64,000 bases of DNA from Maniola hyperantus (GCF_902806685.2 NC_048555.1:5022001-5086000), one strand, 5' to 3'. Numbered from the stretch's first letter, positions 35,401-47,743 are shown. Notes: generated by a model from the sequence alone, not told the origin. Made by a program: numbers and translations.

Positions 35401-38400
35401 TACATCGTCTTCATTAATAATGAAAACATACCTACATACAAAAAGTTTACTATAAACTTATAGTTTAATTATACTTAAATGTATTCAAGTGAAGCATAGA
35501 ACTAAACAAGTATTCTATTTTCGATCTATATGTTTGCATTGTGAATCAACCAAACCCTGATTTATTCATATAGCTTTGATCATAATATATAATGGCGCAT
35601 GAGGTATGTTGATACGATTGAGTGATGCGAGGAAATAGATAAAATATACAACCTTGACACAAATCTATGTCAATCGAAACTAAAATTCATTGTTTCTTTA
35701 TTTTTTACGACTATGCATTACTAATAGCTACAATATTGTTTACCTAAGTTTATAATTTAAAAGAAAATCAGAGAAATGATGCCATCACAAAGTATTTTTC
35801 AATTTCAAGTTGTATTTATTTTTATAATAATTAATCTATGGTGTACATATTTAAATCTTGATTTAGAGCCCAACAAATAATAAGAAAACAAAATGTGATA
35901 GATGATTTATATGTACGTATGTGAGAAATGATTAATTCAAAAAAAATCTCTGAATCCCAATTCATCAATTAATTTTCAATTTATCCATATTCCATATAAT
36001 ACATATCTCAAACTTTTAGTCTAGCCTTACAGTGATAAGACTAATTTTTAAGATGTTTTTTCTTAGAATACAAGTTTGTTTCAAATTTTAAATGAACAGA
36101 CTCACCCAATTTCCATTCTTTCAGCAATAGGCAAAGTCTCATGATCAGGTTCCTCGGTCCAATCATGTAACTCCAGGCGAGCTTCAAGCCATGTATCCTG
36201 ATCTATAGGAGCTCCTTCATACTTGGGTCCATCGATTTCACCAACTAAGCCAAGACTCTCGCCAGGTTTCAGGCCAATGTCTCCGTACGCAAACCTTGGC
36301 GCTATTTGTAATAGACACACTTCACCTTGGTACATAAGTGTTAGAGCTAAGTCCAGTCCTTGGAGGATCTGAAATTAATTCAAATCATTCCATATAAATT
36401 CCATTAGAATTCTAAAAACAAAACGCGTAAGGCCCCCATACTAAAAAATTTAAAAACTTCTGGATGCCCATAATTTGAAAACTATGAATACAATAACTTT
36501 GGTGTTTGAATAGTGTTTTTTGGATCTTTAATTTGATGTGAAAAAACCTTTGCATACAATTTCTTCAATAGAAAAACATCAAAAAACTGCTCCAAATATC
36601 TCAATATTTTAATCAAAACTTGTAAATGGGAACTTTTGCTATTTTTGATTTATGTAAGTAGTGCAACTCTTGTTTAAAAATCAACTTGCCTGATTATTGC
36701 TTGGCCTGATGTGACAGAAAGATAGAAATCTGTGTGTAACTCCTCTCTCTTTATACAATGCTTATTAGTAAGGCTGTGTATAAGCAGTGTTAGCTTATAG
36801 TATTGTTATTAGTAAAGGTTTTAATAGTAAAATAATGCTTCGTTCTTGTCGTCATCATCATCAACCCTGTTGAGCACAGATCTCCTCAGGATGAGAAAGA
36901 TTTGGCCATAGCCTACCATGTTGTTGTATTTTTGAGAACATTACGCAGAACTCTTAGAGTTAAATCTATAGAGCGCACTCTGACTTTGCTTAGACTTTAG
37001 ACAGAGTTGAAACAAGACAGATGTATATCTCTCACATAAATCTGTCTCGTCTTAACTCAAACTTAAGTCTGAGCAAAGTCAAAGTGCACTCTATAGATCT
37101 CACCATTACAGGCATGCAGCTTTAGTTACAATATATTCCTTCACTATTAAAGCAAGTGATCCTTAATTTCTAAAAGCGCACATAGCTAGGTAGAGGTGTG
37201 CCTGGGATTCAATTCAGGACCCCCTGACTGTGACTAGGAGGCTGACATCTTAAGTCTTATCCATGAGGTAATAACCATTAAGAGTTTATTGAACTTTCTT
37301 ATATTATAATGATAAATAAATCATGTATGTCATAAAGATAAAGCCTAAATTAAACATGATGATAGTAATCATACTATCGGTTAATAATAATAATAATAAG
37401 ATACTGATAAGAATTATCGTTATTTCTATGACTACATGATGCATATTATAATAAAGCAAATCACACTGTTACATAAGCATGTATAACATTACCTACTCTG
37501 AATACTAATAATATGACGGTTTTACATTACAATAAAACCGATATTATGTGCCGAGAGGGAAAACATACAGCATTTATGTATGAAGAAGCAATTATGTACT
37601 CACCGCATATATGCGCGCTTCATCCATAAACATGTATATTCCTATGCAATAATGTAGTTTACCTTACCGGATATAGGGGCGCTAGTGTCTCACCCAGCAA
37701 GGCAGTGAGCCGCTGCCATCTTGGATGTCATAGTCTTCACCAGGAAGAAGTTCCTGCAATGCTGTATGTTTTCCCTCTCGGCACATAATATCGGTTTTAT
37801 TGTAATGTAAAACCGTCATATTGATGTGCCTCCGGTAAAACATACAGCATTTATGTATGAAGACGTGTTTGTTATCTGCTGGTGAAATGTATTACCCACA
37901 ACGCTATGATGAATCAAAGGGAGTTAATCTGTCAATTGAATAACAAAAATATTAATCGTTAAGTTAGATCAAATAACCACGTCCCCTTCATTGTCACCTA
38001 TTAAAGTTATTGTTATTTCTAACCAGGGTTAATAAGTTAAAATATAATGTCTAAAAGACAACCAATTTAAATGATTTATGTCTGTAATTTTGATAAGGAT
38101 TACTAAAACTCAAACCGGACCATATAATGATTATATTGAAAAATAAGCTTCAGTTACTTTGAGATCTCCTCCGGGCAATAATGATTTCAACAAGAGTGTC
38201 TGGTAATCTCCAGTTACCACGAGATACTAGTATATCGTCCATTGATTGGTTATCTGTCCCCAAAGAAACTACTGTTGATCCACTGATGAATCCCTGGGGA
38301 TACAGGAATGCTGCCACATTGCTTAAGAACTGAACTGTTCCAGTGATCTATTACAGTACGTGATGCGGCTTCAGTTTCATTACAGTTGGTGATAAAAAGA

Positions 38401-41400
38401 TTACAATATATTTAAATTCTTAACTTCATTCTGCTTGACCTATTTTCCTGTGTCAAAGACATACATGTAGTACTACTGTAGTATACTAGTACATTAATAG
38501 AGAATTATGTTTTCTGTTATACTATTATGTTTTGAAAGTGTCCATCCGTATGTATGTTAAGAGTGAGTGTCAGTCTTTGGGCCAAATAAAGTATATAATA
38601 TATTTTTCCCGGTGACACAGACTTTCAGTTGTCAACCCTTCGTTCCAGGGCAACAATTGTCCATATAGGTTCGTCTAGATATCTCGGGAAGTGTGTGCTT
38701 AAATGAGAGCTTCTGTAGTTAGTGCTTGAGCTCTACCTTAAGGTCCTGTATGATAAATGGTTTAGTAATTTTGAGTTTAGCCACGTCAATAATTGCCTAG
38801 TGTCCACATGTGGATCATAGAAAGTTAACCGCCACCAGGTTTCGCACCAGTTTAACCATTTTTGATGTCTGGTAGGTAGGTAGGACAAAAATTGCTTCCA
38901 ACAAGCACCTGTTCTTTACTTCTCGTATAGACTACTCCTTTATTTGGGCACCCATCCTCAATTTTTTCAGCTTCCGTGTAAATGTCTGGTGGACACTGTA
39001 ATGTCGTGACATCTATCAGAGTCCCTGATAGGTTCTATAGTTCATTTGAGCTCTGCTTTCAAATCTTGAAGCCCAAAGGTCTTTCACGTGCCACATTTAA
39101 GTACACCCCAGCTGCACTGGTTCAAGTAAGTCAGTACTTTTGCCAATTAGTTTGGAGAAGAAAACACCCATGCTAAATTGATGTCTCAATGACCTGTTGA
39201 AAGCATCTATAACTTGCTGATCAATCTTTGCAGTCGATAAAGACATCACACCATCTTTATTCCCTACTACAGTAATCAGTTGTGCTGCAACCAAATCGAT
39301 TTCGGACGGCGCTTGAGGGAAAAGATGACACTCTGTGGGAGGTTTTCCTCGTGACAGCCTTGAGCCAATAATGTAATCTGTTATGTGCGGGAGTTCGATT
39401 GTTAGAATCAGTAAAACCCACGACTTTGTTCATTAAAATGAACGTTAGAACGAACGAGTGAGTGAACGAATGAGTGTTCGATTGAACTAAGACTTGCGAT
39501 TTTTACAGAGTTCTTGTGCTGTCTTCAATTGCCACTATAACTGCATAAAGTTCCTTCTATTGCTGTGCTATCATTTTTGATGCACTCACCAAGTTTCTGG
39601 CATTAATTTCCCGTTTAATTGGGCACTAAAAGCCAATCAGAGGCATTATTCGCCAAGCAGTGGATGGCAGGTTTTAGGTGTACATATTGGCAGCCTGAGA
39701 CATGTGGTTCCGCGCCGCCATGTCATTCCCTGTTCCACGATTGTGGATTCAGCAGTCTAAAACATATTATCGAAACGTTTGAGGCGTATTTGGATCTGAT
39801 CAGAATGTAGTCTGCTTCTGGGAGTTACTAAACTGGCGAAGTCTGACTGTCCTAGCAACCGTTGCATTTCGTGAAGAGTGATTTCAGATATTTTCAGTAA
39901 TAATTCTCTCAAAGGTCTCGTTGATAGTTTTTTACTCTTTATTATGGGCAAGAACATTGAATTTTCTTATAGTCTGCCAACGAATACCCAGGTATTGTAG
40001 GTCTTGTGTGAGTGTTAGAATTGACTTTTAGTAATTGATCCCGATGTTGCTTAACTTCGGTGATCGGACGAGAACCGGTGTCTTCAACATGGTATGGACG
40101 TTGGCTTTTGGTAATTGATCCCCCTGCCCCGAAGTTCCAAGGACCTCACGCTTCCGCAGCGTGAAGGCATAACCTGGATTGGTCTTAGTTGACCAGAATT
40201 GCCAGCCCAGAAGTTCCAAGTGCCTCACGGCTTCCGCAGCCTGAAGACATAACTTGGATTGGTCTTGATTGACCAGAAGGAAGTCGTCTAGGTAGACTAG
40301 CACTCGACATTCCTTCGCATGCAAGGTTTCCGCAACCGAGCATGTTACAGGTGGGGCGCTGCCGCCAGACCCAAAAATTAGACAGGTTGTCCAACTTTTG
40401 TTGTAGAAAGCTACGAACCGGTATGACAAATCAGACGGGATAGTTTTGTTTCACAAATTTGTTTCGTTCTCGAGGGTCGAAAATCAGACGCATCGATCCG
40501 ACGTTTTCCTTCCGCAGAAAAAGCTCGGAGATAAAACTGGGCATTTCCTTGTGAACCACTTCTACTAGTTTTGGTCCAGTAATTCTTGTGTCATTTAAGT
40601 CGTGACAGGTGACCAGGTTGCATGTTGCATTATTTGTTTTGTGGGCATTACCGGGGGTAGTTTCTTGTATTAGGGTATTCGAAATACCGTAATTGACATT
40701 TACAAAAACTGTTTGCACCAAAAGCTTGCCAACGATATTAGAATGTCATTACATAACCTGTAACATATTGTGTTGGATAGGTTTTTCGATTGTAGGCATT
40801 TATAGCTGTAATATTTATAAATATGGGCCACCAGGGGATTGCATAAACGCAGTGAGTGTTGCTTTATCCAAAAAGAACCTCGTCACTATTGTTAAAAGCC
40901 AATCCGGTATTTGACCACTAGTCAAATCAGTATCCTATAAAGCGTTAAAACACACGCTCAGCACGCGAGGCCCCATGAAACACTGGCATGTGACGTCACA
41001 ATGATTTGACGTACTTTTCCAGCTTAATCAATAATTTAAAATGGTTATCACACCCAAAACTAACAAAGGGTGCGGACCTCACATATCAGATATGTGAGGT
41101 CCGAGAGGCTTCCAGTGGAAGACCCTCCATTCAGCCATCACTGAGAAACCATTCACTTTTGACATATGCAAATACCGTATCCAAAATTTCCTTAGAGTAT
41201 TTAAAATAAACATCTCCATGAAAATTCTGTCTGATATTCATCTCCTGCGCCTTACATATTATATTATGCTATACATTCGCCTGTTACCCAAACAATTTGT
41301 AAAGTTTGTTCTGATAATTTTTAAGACAAAGATGATTTGCTGAATGTTATTTATTTATTTAACCATCTTTATTGCTAATCATTATATTCAAAAGAATAAA

Positions 41401-44145
41401 AATGCAGGAGATACTTAGACCAAAGGGCGACTTTATCATCTGAATGTTTCAGTCATTTATTAAAGGGGGTATCTGGATTCTTAACTGAGTTCTGTTTGGT
41501 ATAATAAAGCATTGGTGGTAACGGCCATGATGTCCTCAGTGGGGCCAAATAAGTGTTAGCTATTGTTTAGTGAGTACCGTTCTCCGTTATTTTCAGTTTA
41601 CGAAACCCCTCTAAATGAGCAATTTAACCAATGTCTTGTTATAACCAACATCTTGCCACGTGGGCGAGATAAAATGTTATCATTCGATTCACTGGCGTAA
41701 AATTTAAATTGCACTCAATTAACTTTGTACATAAAATAAATAGATTCAATAACCGATTATAGGTAACCATTGGGACTTTTCCTCGCCAAAATTTGTATTA
41801 AAGAAACCTAGATCCAGATTTAGATTTCGGTGTCGGTGTCGACACGTTCGTCAACCAAATCGCCATTTGTTTAATTTGGTTTCTCAATTAGCATCTCATT
41901 TGCATTAGATACACAATATGGTAAATGCATTATAAGATATGTAAGAAAACTCACCTGGTTGTATAACGCATCGATCCGAGGATCGATCGTTACCTGGTAA
42001 TTTCTCGCCGTTTCTCTCGGGAGTCACTCTCAATCCTGCTCGTTGCTTGAATCGCTGCTGGATGTCGAGGTATCCCCTTTTTCAAGAGCCCTCTCAGGCA
42101 CCAATAAGCGCGAAACACCAGATCGATTAGCTTACGTAGCCTATCGACATTGTTCGCGCACGTGGGGTCCAACCAAAATGTCCCCACGGTAATATTACGA
42201 AATAATAAGAAAATATATATCATGATCACCGTATTATCACATTTATTGCACTTATTGAAAATAATTTTTTTGCAAAGGAAGACGGATTAACGATATTATT
42301 TTAGATTCGACGCGCACGCGGCGAAAGTACACAACGCTATGACATCCAAGATGGCAGCGGCTCACTGCCTTGCTGGGTGAGACACTAGCGCCCCTATATC
42401 CGGTAAGGTAAACTACATTATTGCATAGGAATATACATGTTTATGGATGAAGCGCGCATATATGCGGTGAGTACATAATTGCTTCTTCATACATAAATGC
42501 TGTATGTTTTACCGGAGGCACATCAATAATTATTTTATTATATTGTGCTTTTTATAAACCTTAAATAATTTTTTTTTCATGATGGCCCTTTGATATTTTT
42601 ATTATGTGAAAATTTCAACTCTACCTATTACAGTTCAAGAGATACAGTTTACTGACAGACAGATAGACGGATGGATAGACAGAGGGATGGACAATAGGGA
42701 GGGGCGATCTTCGCTCTTCTTCGCTCTGGGCTGGTTTCCGTTTAAGTGCGGAAACCAGCCCAGAGCGAAGAAGAAGAAGGGAGGGGCGATGCACGCACAA
42801 CAGACGGAAACGTTTAATTGCGGAAACCAGCCCAGAGTGAAGAAGAAGAAGAAGAATAGGGTAGGACCCTATCGTCCATCCGTCCATCTATCCATGCTTA
42901 AAGGTATTAAACATTTAGAAATGTCACCCAATATAAAAAAATTTAAATCGTCCTTACTTCATTATCACCCAAGTATATTTTGACATGATCCCTTTTCTCA
43001 ACAATGTCTTGAGTGCCATCTCGCAATTTCAATTCATAACTGATCCTACATATGTCACTCCTTTGTGGTCTCGCTCCTATCGATTCATCACCTGATTTGA
43101 TAAACTAAAACAAACAATATGTGCAATAGATAAGTTGGCTAATTCTGTTGTACACATAAACTAATATATAACTGGATTTAGACCCGTCTAGTTTAGATTA
43201 GAAATTGTATACAACAGAAATCTCTGGGAGCCGTTTCTGTTTAGCCAGCAAGAAGATGAACATGACTGTATTGGGTCAATAAATAAATGACTTATAATTA
43301 CATGTATTTTTTTTTGAGTGATTAGCTTTATACTGCAACTATTTAGGTTTTTAAAGATTTAAAATATCTAAATCTACATGGACAGACTAGGAATTTTGAC
43401 AATCCTTTCTTAGTAGAATTCTACATTATAGAGAGAACATATTATGCAAAATTGTAAATTTCTAGTCCCAGCATTTTATTAAGTAATAGTAAAAACGAAC
43501 TATATTAAACAATACAAAATAGTAAAATCTTAAGACACTGTTAAAACAAGACAGTGTTATATCATCCTCATTATCATCATCAACCAATAAACGTCCACTG
43601 TTGGACATAGGCCTCTTGTTGGGATTTCCACATCATGGTCTTGCCCCCCCCTGGATCGAAATTTGGCATGGTGTTAGCTTACATTCCGGGAAGGACATAG
43701 GATACTTTATATCCCGGAAAATCAAAGAGTTCCCACAGGATTTTCAAAAATCTAAATCCACGCGGACGAAGTCGCAGGCATCCTCTAGTATGGCATAAGT
43801 CTGTCTCATTTTAACAGTATCTCAAGTCTGAGCAAAGTCAAAGTGTGCTTTATACAGATTTCAGTTTCAGACAGCTAGATATGCTATTACAATTTAAATA
43901 ATATTTATTTTTCAATAAAACAATCAATAGCAAAAATATTGTACCTTCTTCAACAATGCCCCAGATCCCAACACATCCTGCCACTCATCAGCTGGTTTCT
44001 CTTGTCTCTCAGGTTTTTGTGTTTTCTCCGCCGCGGCGGCCTCTGCAAGTTTGGCTTCTTCAATCTCAGTGGCAGCTGCCGAGGCCAAGTCCTCAAACGA
44101 ACTGCTCTCAGACTTATCAACCAATGTACGCTCCCCTTCACTCAT
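32497..44145 (-). CDS. FKBP8: FKBP8-like tail-anchored peptidyl-prolyl isomerase / TPR protein
   Basis: Six coding exons on the minus strand: 44145-43945, 43104-42958, 36368-36106, 34796-34550, 34132-33854, 32583-32497. Phases close and give 407 residues (human FKBP8 about 413). Order: acidic and Ala-rich N-terminus; ADEWQDVLGSG entry to the FKBP domain (about 57-165; GLDLALTLMYQGE, FAYGDIG); TPR region (about 200-340; RGNWWYGRGEAQLAVQLYRR, HNNMAAAQLKAG, DNAKALYRKSRIL); one C-terminal membrane helix (381-403) with a short YRYKMQAQ tail. This is the FKBP38/FKBP8 layout, a tail-anchored co-chaperone of mitochondria/ER that binds Hsp90 and Bcl-2 family proteins in mammals. A good acceptor (tttgcag) lies right before the ATG, so a 5' UTR exon is likely upstream. 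The 6.6-kb second intron carries a large inverted-repeat element. Confidence 0.93.
32660..33079 (-). mobile_element. non-LTR retrotransposon 3' fragment
   Basis: Minus-strand translation has RIQRRAVRLVDDPKL, LEHRRDVSSLCVFYRLY, then LWNQLPSEVFP near the end of the ORF, followed by the 3' UTR (32660-32745). Same family as 17607-17828. Internal deletions are visible. Confidence 0.75.
33402..33514. mobile_element. TIR mini-element (ATTACAATCRCAATTGTTGT)
   Basis: ATTACAATCACAATTGTTGT...GGCTGAAG and CTTCAGCCAATCAGAGGTGA...CGTAAT. A related copy, inverted, lies at about 47050-47136 in the Cdk5 3' UTR. Confidence 0.65.
34820..35002 (+). mobile_element. dispersed element B (FKBP8 intron 3)
   Basis: CTAGCTTATGCCCGCGACTT start, TAAGCGGATGTCTACGTCAC, CAGTCAGTCAGTC end. 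Confidence 0.6.
36850..37280 (-). mobile_element. tRNA-derived SINE, type 2, split by a TIR mini-element
   Basis: SINE body at 36870-36960 and head at 37105-37270 flank the mini-element at 36965-37103. In intact copies these two parts are adjacent. Confidence 0.65.
36965..37103. mobile_element. TIR mini-element, second copy of 28508-28661
   Basis: Inverted ends CTATAGAGCGCACTCTGACT / AGTGCACTCTATAG; sits within a type 2 SINE. Confidence 0.8.
37511..37821. mobile_element. 311-bp TIR mini-element abutting the large element
   Basis: Ends are inverted copies of about 60 bases, from ATATGACGGTTTTACATTAC at 37511 to its complement ending at 37821; each end also forms a small hairpin (CGGTTTTA/TAAAACCG). 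Its interior 37559-37732 is identical by eye to the inverted right arm of the 37820-42527 element. The outer TIR (ATGTGCCGAGAGGGAAAACA) is a diverged relative of the larger element's TIR. Confidence 0.75.
39097..40721 (-). pseudogene. broken retroelement polyprotein (RT-RNase H)
   Basis: Minus strand, in order: PSFISELFLRKENVGSMRLIF then ERNKFVK (40.4-40.6 kb, RT fingers); a deletion; RVLVYLDDFLLVNQ (about 40.3 kb), the catalytic YxDD box; LGWQ and a later HEMQRLLGQSDFASLVTPR (39.9 kb) connection; KELYAVIVAIEDSTRTL (about 39.5 kb, RNase H-like); ECHLFPQAPSEIDLVAAQL and VIDAFNRS (39.1-39.3 kb). Stops and frameshifts separate them, so it is dead. The order is that of Ty3/DIRS-type RT. Confidence 0.7.
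40905..41040. mobile_element. mini-element, second copy of the 12325 family
   Basis: ACTAGTCAAATCAGTA at the start and TGTGACGTCACAATGATTTG near the end; nested inside the large inverted-repeat element. Confidence 0.55.
42716..42773. repeat. perfect hairpin, 25-bp arms (FKBP8 intron 2)
   Basis: Left arm 42716-42740 and right arm 42749-42773 are exact complements with loop TTTAAGTG; contains GGAAACCAGCCCAGAGCGAA. A partial direct copy follows at 42790-42853. Confidence 0.9.
43138..43232. mobile_element. TIR mini-element, diverged copy of 984-1116
   Basis: Starts GGCTAATTCTGTTGTACACA and ends with the matching inverted TTGTATACAACAG; lies just upstream of FKBP8 exon 2. Confidence 0.5.
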
Positions 44146-45264
44146 CTGCAAAAGCAAACAACTCGTGATGTGTCCTCGACAACTACGTAACTAACCAGTT
44201 TTATCATTTCGCGACTCCAGAACTTCGTAACTATTTACGCACTTAAAATTCGCTAAAAACATAATTCGAGCACTTACGTTTCACAGATATTTCGTTTTAT
44301 ACCACCGACCAGAAATAATTCGTTGCAAAATATAAACAAATCTCTAACACATGACAAATACAATGAGTTGTTTTTTTTCAATATTTTGTATTATATTGTA
44401 CGGTGCTTGGATGACAATTCAACTTTCTGAGCCAGATTTTGATTTTTTATTTTGTTGAATGAAATTTTACCAAAAATTTTTTTTTTTTAGCGCAGAACTA
44501 GAAGGCACACAGACGATAAACCAATAAGATTTTAATCTTCTGACAGACTGAGTTTTGTGATTAATTACCTAATAACATACTTTTTGGCCTTCCTTAAGGT
44601 TAGAGGTTGTTGTAAAAAAATCCAGCCAAGTGCGAGTCAGACTCGCGCACCGAGGGTTCCGTACTACAATCGTATTTTTTGACATATTTCACGTTAAATA
44701 ACAAACTATTATGTATGAAAATAAATAAAACTCTGTTTTAGAATGTACAGGTAAAGCCATTGCATATGATAAGTATCCCACTTGGTACCTTACTTTGAAA
44801 GTTGAAAATGATAATTACAAAAGTAGTTAAGTATTCACATTTTTTTTTAAATGTAACCACAAATTCACAATATTTGGATCTTTCCCTTGACGTAAGCTAT
44901 ATTTTAGAATTAAGCCCTATCTACCTGTCAAATTTCATAGTTCTAGGTCAACGGGAAGTACCAGACATACATACCAGACAGACAGACATACATACAGACA
45001 GACAAACAGATAGACAGACAGACAGAAAGAACAGTGCCTAAAGTGGACTATTTGTGTAATGTTAATGTGCACTAAGCTTTGTATTTTATTATCTGTTTAG
45101 AAGTTCACCATAGACAAAAATCAAAACTACCAATAAGACAGTTGACATGGTTGACATTGACTGATTGACATTAAAAACATTAAAAATTTGATAAACAGTT
45201 CGTCGGGAGTTTTTACTTTTTGCTTTTAAGAATTAAATATTATTAGAAAATCATCTAATTAACT
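44146..45264. promoter_or_regulatory. divergent intergenic region FKBP8 / Cdk5
   Basis: Holds upstream sequence of both genes plus a dispersed repeat at about 44625-45035. On the minus strand TTTCAC/GTAAGTGC near 44275 is a possible donor for an FKBP8 5' UTR exon. No TATA box or other motif stands out. Confidence 0.3.
44625..45035 (+). repeat. dispersed repeat D (GCCAAGTGCGAGTC), copy 1
   Basis: Starts AGCCAAGTGCGAGTCAGACT, then GAGGGTTCCGTACTACA, and ends in a GACA-rich microsatellite. Copy 2 at 59700-60096. Confidence 0.75.
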
Positions 45265-46514
45265 ATGCAGAAATATGAAAAACTGGAAAAAATTGGAGAA
45301 GGAACTTATGGCACAGTTTTTAAAGCAAAAAACAAAGAAACTCACGAAATTGTGGCACTTAAACGTGTAAGATTGGACGACGACGATGAAGGAGTCCCAT
45401 CCTCGGCATTACGCGAAATATGTCTGCTCAAGGAATTAAAGCATAAAAATATCGTGCGGTTATATGACGTGCTGCATAGTGAGAAGAAGCTGACTTTAGT
45501 ATTTGAACATTGTGACCAGGACTTGAAAAAATATTTCGATAGCCTTAACGGGGAGATAGATTTGGATGTGGTAAAGTCGTTTATGTACCAACTTCTGCGA
45601 GGTCTCGCGTTCTGTCACAGTCATAATGTGCTTCATCGCGATTTGAAACCTCAAAATTTGTTAATCAATAAAAATGGGGAGCTAAAGTTGGCTGACTTTG
45701 GTCTGGCTAGAGCATTCGGTATTCCCGTAAAGTGCTACTCGGCAGAGGTCGTCACTCTGTGGTACAGGCCTCCTGACGTGTTATTTGGAGCCAAACTGTA
45801 TACAACAAGCATCGATATGTGGTCTGCTGGTTGTATCTTTGCTGAATTAGCAAATTCTGGAAGACCTTTGTTCCCTGGATCTGATGTTGATGATCAGCTT
45901 AAAAGGATTTTCAAATTACTTGGTATGTTGTTTACAAAAATATTTACTGGATGTCGCATTACTTTCTTACTACCAAGTATGAGTAGCAGCATTTACCACT
46001 AAAGGCTACTTTGCTTTAGTCAAGATGATGTATGTATTATATTGTATGTGTCCCACCAAATACCTGATTTTCAAGTATACTGTTGTCTGTGAAGAACAAA
46101 AATGGATCACTTGAGAAATGCACACAATGGACTAATAGTACAATGAAGCACTGTAGTAAAAGATAACAGACTTTTGTCCTCTGTGGACAATAGTCCCTAT
46201 CTGCAAAGGTCGTTATTTATGTACATATTTAAAAAAAATTGTATTTAAGTTTTTAAAAATGTTTTGTTTTCTTAGGAACACCAAATGAAGATACTTGGCC
46301 TGGTGTAACACAGCTACCTGACTACAAACCCCTACCAGTATACCAACCAAGCTTAGGACTAGCTCAAGTAGTTCCACGGCTGCCAGCGCGAGGTCGGGAC
46401 CTCCTTTCCCGTCTCCTTACATGCAACCCAGCTTTAAGAATGCCTGCAGATGATGCAATGGCCCATGCTTACTTTCACGACTTAAACCCGTCAGTCAAGA
46501 ATGACAGATGTTAA
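45265..46514 (+). CDS. Cdk5: cyclin-dependent kinase 5
   Basis: Exons 45265-45922 and 46276-46514 (353-bp intron, phase 1) encode 298 residues; vertebrate CDK5 has 292. Visible kinase features: GEGTYG loop (11-16), Lys33, the PSSALRE helix (45-51) that is diagnostic of CDK5 rather than CDK1/2 (PSTAIRE), HRDLKPQN with catalytic Asp126, DFG Asp144, and Ser159 where cell-cycle CDKs have the activating Thr. CDK5 is a proline-directed Ser/Thr kinase activated by p35-type partners, mainly in neurons. It lies head-to-head with FKBP8, about 1.1 kb between start codons. The 3' UTR is long, to AATAAA at 47744-47749. Confidence 0.97.
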
Positions 46515-47044
46515 CAATCAATACACCCTTACCGGTGTACCTCAGAACTTATATTTAGTGTTAAGAATCAAGACGTTGATGAAGTACAACAGTGTTGTGA
46601 TGAAGAGACATAAGTGCTAAATCACACTGACCTTCAGGTGTGCTCGTAAAATATCTAAGTATCAAAAATAACACCAGTGTTTTGAATCTGTGAGTTACAT
46701 TCAAAAAAAAAAACTAAGTGAATAAGTTTATTATAATTGGTTGCAATCCATATTTGTTTTGTTTGCTGTTTTAAATTTTAATCCTATTGATTTATTTTAT
46801 TGTTTGTATCAAAATATTTATTTAGTTTTGCAGTAATAGTAATTTTATTATAATAGTTTACTAGATACAGTAGATAATATTAACAATTGATATGGAATTA
46901 CTAATTAAAAGTACTGATAGTCATGTTTAACTTGAAAATTTGTGTAGTAGATTTTAACAAAATGACTAATAGTACTACAAACATTAACATGTTGAATGTT
47001 TATTTAGTATAAGCTGTAACTACTATGACATCTGTTGACCAGCA

Positions 47045-47140
47045 CCTTGATTGCGGTAGAACTTGCCTACAATGCATTTTTGCAACAAGAATACCAAAAA
47101 TTCAGCCAATAACAACAATTGCGATTGTAATAATGAATGA
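47045..47140. mobile_element. mini-element related to 33402-33514, in the Cdk5 3' UTR
   Basis: Contains AACAACAATTGCGATTGTAA and TACAATGCATTTTTGCAAC, as in the other copy but reverse-oriented. Confidence 0.6.
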
Positions 47141-47743
47141 AGCAGGTTGATGTGCAGATGTTTTATTCTGTACTAATGTGATACTACTACAAATTGTTTG
47201 TCCTATAGAGATGATTTATGTTAATACTGTGCTGGGGTAACTTGACTAGTTACAATAGTATGCTATAAATCTTTGACCAACTGTACTCGTAACAACTACC
47301 TACACCTACAATCAGCAAATAAATAAATGATCATGGTTGACTTTGGCCTGGTCCTAGCATGTGTAATGTGAATCATCTTTAACTTGTATCAGTAAAATAC
47401 CAAAATATTGGAAAAATAACTACTGCCACACTTTACTAATTTCCTAAAAGGTAATTTTAATAACTTTTATTTGTTTGGTACTTTATGTGATTAAGACCTC
47501 ATTTTTTATTATAGTTATCCATAAAAGTAGCTATAAATCATTTATGTTACATGTTAGCTAGTGTTTATTTTATTTATAGAATACTCATGATTTGCTCTGA
47601 ATTATAATAATATGATCTCATATGTCATAAGTGTCTGCTAAACCTACAATTATTTTAAGTAATTCTATAAATAATCGAATCCAACTAGGATTTTAGTAAA
47701 TTAAATGACTGTAGTAGTTGTAAACTTTTTATAGAAAAAACTC

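Larger units (their letters stand above)
37820..42527 (-). mobile_element. large inverted-repeat element with degenerate reverse transcriptase (DIRS-like?)
   Basis: Both ends carry the same inverted 40-odd bases: ATTGATGTGCCTCCGGTAAA... from 37820 and its reverse complement ending at 42527. The right end continues into about 130 further bases that match, inverted, the adjacent unit at 37559-37732. Inside, the minus strand encodes reverse-transcriptase and RNase H pieces. No clear target-site duplication is visible. RT plus inverted ends without duplication suggests a tyrosine-recombinase (DIRS) class element, but no recombinase was recognised, so class is open. Confidence 0.65.

Noticed and set aside
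42606..42983. 125-codon ORF
   Set aside because: It consists of the hairpin module, GAA repeats and antisense FKBP8 exon 2.
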